This document shows positions 58,629 through 64,000 of a stretch of 64,000 bases of DNA, in pieces. Position numbers and translations under genes: made by a program. The notes under the pieces are model-generated. The model searched no databases, was not told the origin of the DNA, and saw only the letters and a list, made by a program, of their open reading frames with translations. Source of the DNA: Metallyticus violacea (Eukaryota > Arthropoda > Insecta > Mantodea > Metallyticidae); the NCBI GenBank assembly GCA_030762175.1, contig CM060833.1:171726501-171790500 (forward strand), given 5' to 3'. Every line of letters begins with the position of its first letter. The first letter of the stretch is position 1.

Positions 58629-60417
58629 TGGGAGGGAAGTATACTAGAGACATATACGACCGGGAAACGGTCAACTTTGAATTAATGGAGAAAATTAGTA
58701 CCAATTATGGTAATTTTATTCACAAATGAAAAAAATATTTAACATTCAAAATTTTCTCTCTTGCAATCCATATTGAAATAACTTTGGACTTTTATTAGCA
58801 ATTGATAATCTGGGTAAGCACTTTGCAAAAATTTTATTGAAACATAATTTACACAAAAAAAAAACATTGGCATTACCCTGCTCTGGGAACAATTTGAAAA
58901 TCTTATACGCTCAAGTTCCCATTACCATTAAAAAAAGGTAGGAAATTAAAGTACGAGCAAGCAACATTTTATCAACGTTTGAACTGCTATGGCCATTGAT
59001 GCGGCAAACGGAGAGAGATCGGCCCTAACAATTTAGAACAATAATGGCCAAAACGTTGTTTTCCCGATGATTCGGAGCCCTCTCAGCAAAGGACAGCAAG
59101 AAAGAGGCTGATGCTATGAATGATTACATCATATTATTCCTGTAATTTTTCTTACCTGTTCCCAACAATAGAACAACAAATCTTTCAGTGCGGGGACGAG
59201 GGAAAGGGAATGGGGTATTAAGTAAAAGATAGGCGGGGGTATTTGCAACACCGATGTAATATTCAGTTGTTCAGAATATAAAACTTTTGCTTGTTCTTTC
59301 ACATATGAAAATTTTCCATCGGGAAATGTAGCAAAAACAAATCGAACATCAATTAAGCAGAAAATCGTCAAGGGTTTTCATCTTATCTGTTATTATCAGC
59401 AATATTTTGTATCTTAGTTGGAACGTTCCATTGCGCGACAAGATTACGAGGAAACACCCTTACATAAGGCCAGGCTCTTAACCTCATTGCTTTAAGGCTG
59501 TAAATCATTCTGTGCATACAACATTTAGGATTATTCAGGCTTTTGGCCGCTTTTCTGAACATTAAACAAAAAATAAAAAGCTCGAATCGGCAAGAAATGC
59601 CACATTCAAGTTTATAATGCGTTGCAGTGTGTTCTCTTCAGGCGTTGGACCATAAAATATCTGATACACATTGCATCCAGACAGTTTAATTTTCTACAAA
59701 TGTTTTCTTTCCTCGCCACTTGATCTCATTTAGTTTCTTTAGGAACATGTTCTGGTTCATAGCCATTTCCTGCCCTATTTCCCTTCCCCTTCTTGCCTTT
59801 ATTTCCACAATACGTATGAAGTTAGGACATGGACAGGCTATTAGAGAAATAAAGTACATGATTTTATCTATTCTGAAAAGTTTACAATCGCAACAGGTTT
59901 TATTTTCCTTTCGCAGTGTAGATTTAGCAATAAAAAAACACCAAATTACTACAAAATATGGCATGTACTATGTCGCACAGCCATGTACGTAACAGCTAGA
60001 AGTTTGAATATTTTCTTCATTTCCAGAACAAACAATATATCTAAACTTATTTGAGATTACAGTTTATTATTTGAGACAGAAATAATTTGTAAAAAGTTGT
60101 TTCTTGAATGGAATCTCATAGGAAAACATTAGAAAAGTTTAATTTAAGTTTAATGTCTTTTAGAGAATGAATGGGATTAATTAAATATATTGAGTTCAGA
60201 TTCCGTCAAGAGATAAAGTTACAAGTCATTCGCTTTTTATACCGAGGGGAAAAATCAAGAATACTCCTAGACTTCTTGACCGCTGCAGGGCCGCAAACTG
60301 ACAATGTCATAAAATAAATAAATATATGTATCCAAAGTAAGCTTTCAAAAATATTTCTTTGTATGGACATTTCAAATATAATCAAAATAAGAAAACAACC
60401 CATAAACCTATTTTTAC
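58629..60417. other. Unassigned sequence
   Basis: No gene or element recognised. Open frames of 80-92 codons on both strands (59129-59371, 59686-59992) overlap each other and have AT-driven composition. Confidence 0.45.
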
Positions 60418-60587
60418 CTGTTTTATGCAATTCAACACACACATCTTCATGATTTTTATCGCTGTTAGAAACTTTCCACATTTTGCTTGATATCCCAGCG
60501 TCTGGTCGTGCCCTCCTATATTGTGGAAATACCATATCTAGAATCTTACGAAAAGTAGTCGTTTTGTTGAAAGATGACAATTTTCTC
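60418..60587 (-). other. Weak candidate exon
   Basis: Minus-strand frame WRKLSSFNKTTTFRKILDMV, then FPQYRRARPDAGISSKMWK, ending at HKT just before CAG/GTAAAAA, a good 5' splice-site match (cut between 60418 and 60417). A possible acceptor is cctaaaag just upstream (about 60588), with a poor pyrimidine tract. I recognise no domain. The longer 124-codon frame continues past the donor into AT-rich, probably intronic sequence. This could equally be chance. Confidence 0.2.
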
Positions 60588-62890
60588 CAACTTTTAGGAC
60601 AATAATTGAAAATAGTTGCGTGGCATCATAGTCGCTCTCATAAACAAAATTGGGCCTATCACTGTGCACTATGCTCAATATAGACCGTAGCCTGATGTTA
60701 TTTCGATGTACATGACCAGGTACATGGAACATAATCTCAAAATCTTTTATAAGAATTATTCATCTTCAAACACCCCTACAGAAATTGATGCAGGGTGTTT
60801 CTTTAAAACTTTGTGTACCGTGCCTTCTCAAGTTCTGAGTGAACGCTGGCACTTTTGAGATTTCTCGGGGCCCCTTAGGTAGCTCTTTCAAATAACTTCT
60901 CGTTATAAGCCGAACCTACATCCAACAAGCTGCCAGTTCAGCGATCCCATTGGTGAATTTTATTTTCATGTGGTGACTTCACGGAACATACAATGAGTTC
61001 ACCGATCTCACTGACACATATTTCGCAAGCAAAGAATGCATTGAGCCATGCCCTGACTCACCTGCCGTGAGGCTTCTGCGCACTTCCGAAACATGCTCTT
61101 CAATGTGGCATATCACGCGGTTATTTTGTTTACATATTGCACGTATTATTGCAGACATACTGTACTGCATTTCTCGGTCATATATATTTGACTGTAAACG
61201 TTTTACACTTGCAATGTTAGTATAAACTTGGCATAATTAATAAGTAAAACACTGCATTAACTATATTACAAATAATTACTCTAATGGTTTAACACTTTAT
61301 AAACACGTATGGTGTAGTTTTATAGTCTTTATATTTCTAATATGTTTTCTTAGTATAAAGAACGTGCACTTTTCTCAATGAACGTCCCCGAGAGTGTGAA
61401 AGTATAAACTGAAGGTAGTGTAGAATGAAACAGCTGTTCGATTTTTATAAGAAATGGATCCTAAAAGTTTTACCTTGTAAATAGTGACGGGTTTTCATTG
61501 CAACCGTTTCTTTTCATCGCGGTCACAAGCGGTCAAACGTCGCAGATGACGATAACCTGAGAGTGCCCGCTCACATAGGGAGGGGGAAGGAGTCGTTAGA
61601 AGATTAACTCTTTGCAGCATTCACCGATCTCGAGTGCATTTGCTGGATCTCTCTTGCTGCGCTGCTCTGGACGCCGACGTTAATTGAGCATGCGAAGCAT
61701 GCGGCAACTCACGTGAGATTCATGAATGTGCGGACATTACGTTGATGTGCATGCATTATCAGCTTACAAAAACCCTTGAACTGCTGCCACGTTGTGTGAT
61801 ACCACGTGAACTGCATCTACATGAACTGCGCGATTGGCTGAGCTGTGAAGTGAAGTCTGAAAGAGCGTGCTGTGCCCGAACTGAATCTAGAAATGCCTTG
61901 CGCACTTCCAAATCTGTAATAGCGTGTCTCTCGTCTTGCACTGCACTCGCCTACTCGGGCTCACCTGCACCTATTAAAGGGTGCCTTAGCAAATAAGTTT
62001 CCTTTTATACTAATTTCGAAAATGCCACCACGTGGTCCTGAGAGCTCGCGGGGTCCACAGAAGGGAGCTCACGGCTCGCTGAGCCTTCACAATATTAAAA
62101 TATTATTGAGGAGCTCTCATCCTCCCGTACCGCTCACTCCTCTCAACCCTCACTTTAAACTTTCAAACTCTTTGGTCTGTGATTGGCGAATTCGTGGTCA
62201 AGCGATGTGAAAATGAAAGGGATGGGTTCTCCCCAGCACCTGCGTTACCATTTACTTAGGAACGTTTACTGTCTCTAATAGATTAGTATCATCTCTAAAA
62301 TACAAAATAATAATTGTTATAGCCTGTCCTTGCCAGGTGCACAATTCTATTGTTATATGGTGTCTCTCGCCGGAGGCCCAATTAGCAGCCGCACAAGTTA
62401 CATAATATTGTTCTTTACAAGGAATTTATTACATATTCATGGTTTAAATTATACAATTGATTTCATCCACTCTCCGTTCTGAATTTATACCACGTCTCTA
62501 GATATTAATATTAAGAGTATGCTTCATGCTATTTACAATATATGAGACATTAGGCAATATTAATCAGCTGTAATTTATTCAATACGCAAATTTATTCCGT
62601 ATGGAGTAGGTGGCGGGAGCTCTATTTCATCATGCACCAAACATCGCTGAAATATCAGTGCATTTAAGGTATCAAAAACTTGCAATGTAAGCATTAAAAA
62701 TCGCGCTACCAGTAAAAATATTTTTAACTTCTGGACTCATATGGTCTTGTGCGGTTTTATCTTTTCATCACCAAGTCTTTTAGGCTTTGCAGAGTAATCC
62801 TCTTCTGTTGCTTCTTAGGGTATAGCTTGTTCAGCCTCTAAAAAGCGCACAGAAAAGCTGCAAAGCGTTCCACCTTAAACAATTTTCTTT
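60588..62890. other. Unassigned, with a GC-richer stretch at about 61500-62260
   Basis: 60780-61180 and especially 61500-62260 are richer in GC and CpG than nearly all the rest. The latter holds gattggctgag (about 61831) and gattggcg (62180-62187) and an 84-codon frame (61742-61996 +) with overlapping open frames on the other strand. I see no family match, no LTR pair and no exon structure. It could be a promoter-associated island or part of an unrecognised element. Confidence 0.35.
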
Positions 62891-63207
62891 GCTCAGCATT
62901 TTTTGTTTGTTTTTTATTTACGGACGCTCGTCAACATCTCAGGCCATCAGCGTTCCATTCAATTCAGGGCATGAAGCGACCAATAAATTTTGCTCAGAGG
63001 CCTCTCCTTTCAAGTTTGAGGTTCTTTTACGTGCTGTAAATCTATGACACGGGACCCACGGCTTTATTTCCCTTCCGAATGAAGCCATACTTAAAATTTT
63101 TACGCCCGAAAATAATCATCGACCCTGGCAGGGAGTGAACCCGCGATCTCGGGCCTACGAGGCGAGCATGGTTACCAGTAGACCACCAGAACCGACATGC
63201 TAAGCGT
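62891..63207 (-). mobile_element. SINE-B, near full-length, reverse orientation
   Basis: Read in reverse from 63198: gtcggttctggtggtctact, tggtaaccatgctcgcc, cgcgggttcactccc (B box), gtcgatgattattttcggg, the cggaagggaaataaag and cccgtgtcatagatttac segments, gaggcctctgagcaaaattt, acgctgatggcctgagatgt and a tail of aaaaaacaaacaaaaa. Flanks tgctcagca (62891-62899) and tgctaagcg (63199-63207) look like a target duplication with two mismatches. Confidence 0.85.
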
Positions 63208-64000
63208 TGCACGTGACTCTTTCAAAGTTTCATGTACTTCATGTGCTTGTTTATATGCTGGATTTTTGGAAATAATATCCTAAACTTTCTGTTTTACAAG
63301 TTGGCAATATTACCCGCAACAAACTTTATTTTGGATAAACCTGTTTTATAAGACTTTAAGGATCCGCAGTTTATGCTAGTTACTTTCATTGATTAAATGA
63401 ACAAAGGAAGATGAGTGAAATATGTGGCTATAGAACAAAAATTAATCTGCACTTCAGAGGACTTTTGGATTATTTCAGTTGAAGTGTCATTATTGTGATC
63501 AAAATTACTTACTACATTTGTAATTGTTTCAGACGTTTAGCGTAGTAGGTGGTAGCAGGAAACCTTGTGTTCCAGCGAGTTAAAGTTGGTTTGGGGGGGG
63601 GGGTTACATCTGGTGTAATTGTTTAAAGACTTGTCATATATAAAGTAAGTTCATGAAATTCTTTTTACAGAAAATATAAGTTTATCAACATGTAAAAGCT
63701 AATACTAATTTTGTCTCATACAGGAAGCAGCCCATGTACTTACAAACAATTCAGATACAACATATTTGGGTACCTGCAAAGCTTGAGCATCGCTAACAAT
63801 ACAGAATGCCTTTTGACCATAGCTTATTTGTTAATCAGTGAAACATTTTGCTACTATGGAGTGTTTGTAACTTCGACTTTTTCTACAGCGAGCATAAAAG
63901 AAGAAAATTATTCAATTTTAAGTGAATCAACATTAACATTTGCAATTTGTTGTTTTATCAACTGATACCCATAGAAAATTATCTTCAACGCTTTTCTGAG
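63208..64000. other. Unassigned sequence
   Basis: G run at about 63591-63602. An 84-codon frame near the end (63711-63965 +) is rich in Ser, Ile and Thr and has no recognised family. Confidence 0.45.

Noticed and set aside
61500..62260. LTR retrotransposon end
   Set aside because: No second copy of the sequence, no primer binding site or polypurine tract, and no gag or pol signal nearby.

Overview
This is a 64 kb piece of an AT-rich, repeat-dominated animal genome, most likely a large-genome arthropod and probably an insect. That guess rests on the tRNA-derived SINEs, long AT and AAT microsatellites, many decayed Tc1/mariner-superfamily transposases, one Penelope-like (GIY-YIG) fragment and non-LTR retrotransposon pieces. 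I find no intact gene of any kind. Every coding remnant I can identify belongs to a mobile element and is broken by stops, frameshifts, deletions or lost catalytic residues. No rRNA, free-standing tRNA, CRISPR array, operon or bacterial signal is visible. If a host gene covers the window, only intron is seen; two short frames (55977-56237 + and about 60418-60587 -) are the only weak non-transposon exon candidates.

Layout. 1-9.5 kb: AT-rich sequence with a 54-bp retroposon stub between 11-bp target duplications, pieces of a SINE family called SINE-B here, and a dead Tc1 transposase. 9.5-20.5 kb: decayed mariner pieces of several kinds, then a composite block in which a SINE-A copy encloses LINE and mariner fragments. 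20.5-32.9 kb: an internally deleted DDE transposon, SINE-A copies (one with an exact 11-bp target duplication), a second copy of the LINE fragment, a remnant of an unnamed arthropod repetitive protein, a Penelope endonuclease fragment, and a TIR element containing a SINE-B.

32.98-40.66 kb: one satellite array of about 116 monomers of 66 bp. It has at least two alternating monomer classes, a higher-order period near 1 kb and a block duplication near 4 kb. This is the dominant structure of the window.

40.7-64 kb: more mariner and DDE-transposon remnants, a perfect 82-bp inverted repeat with a 25-nt spacer, a roughly 750-bp noncoding repeat (element X) present twice with one copy inserted in a DDE transposon, a LINE reverse-transcriptase remnant, further SINEs, and a GC-richer unexplained stretch near 61.5-62.3 kb.

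The elements do not act together as a pathway. What they record is an order of insertion: SINE into TIR element, element X into DDE transposon, LINE and mariner pieces inside SINE-A. Element identities come from motif recognition by eye; boundaries are approximate unless a target duplication is given.
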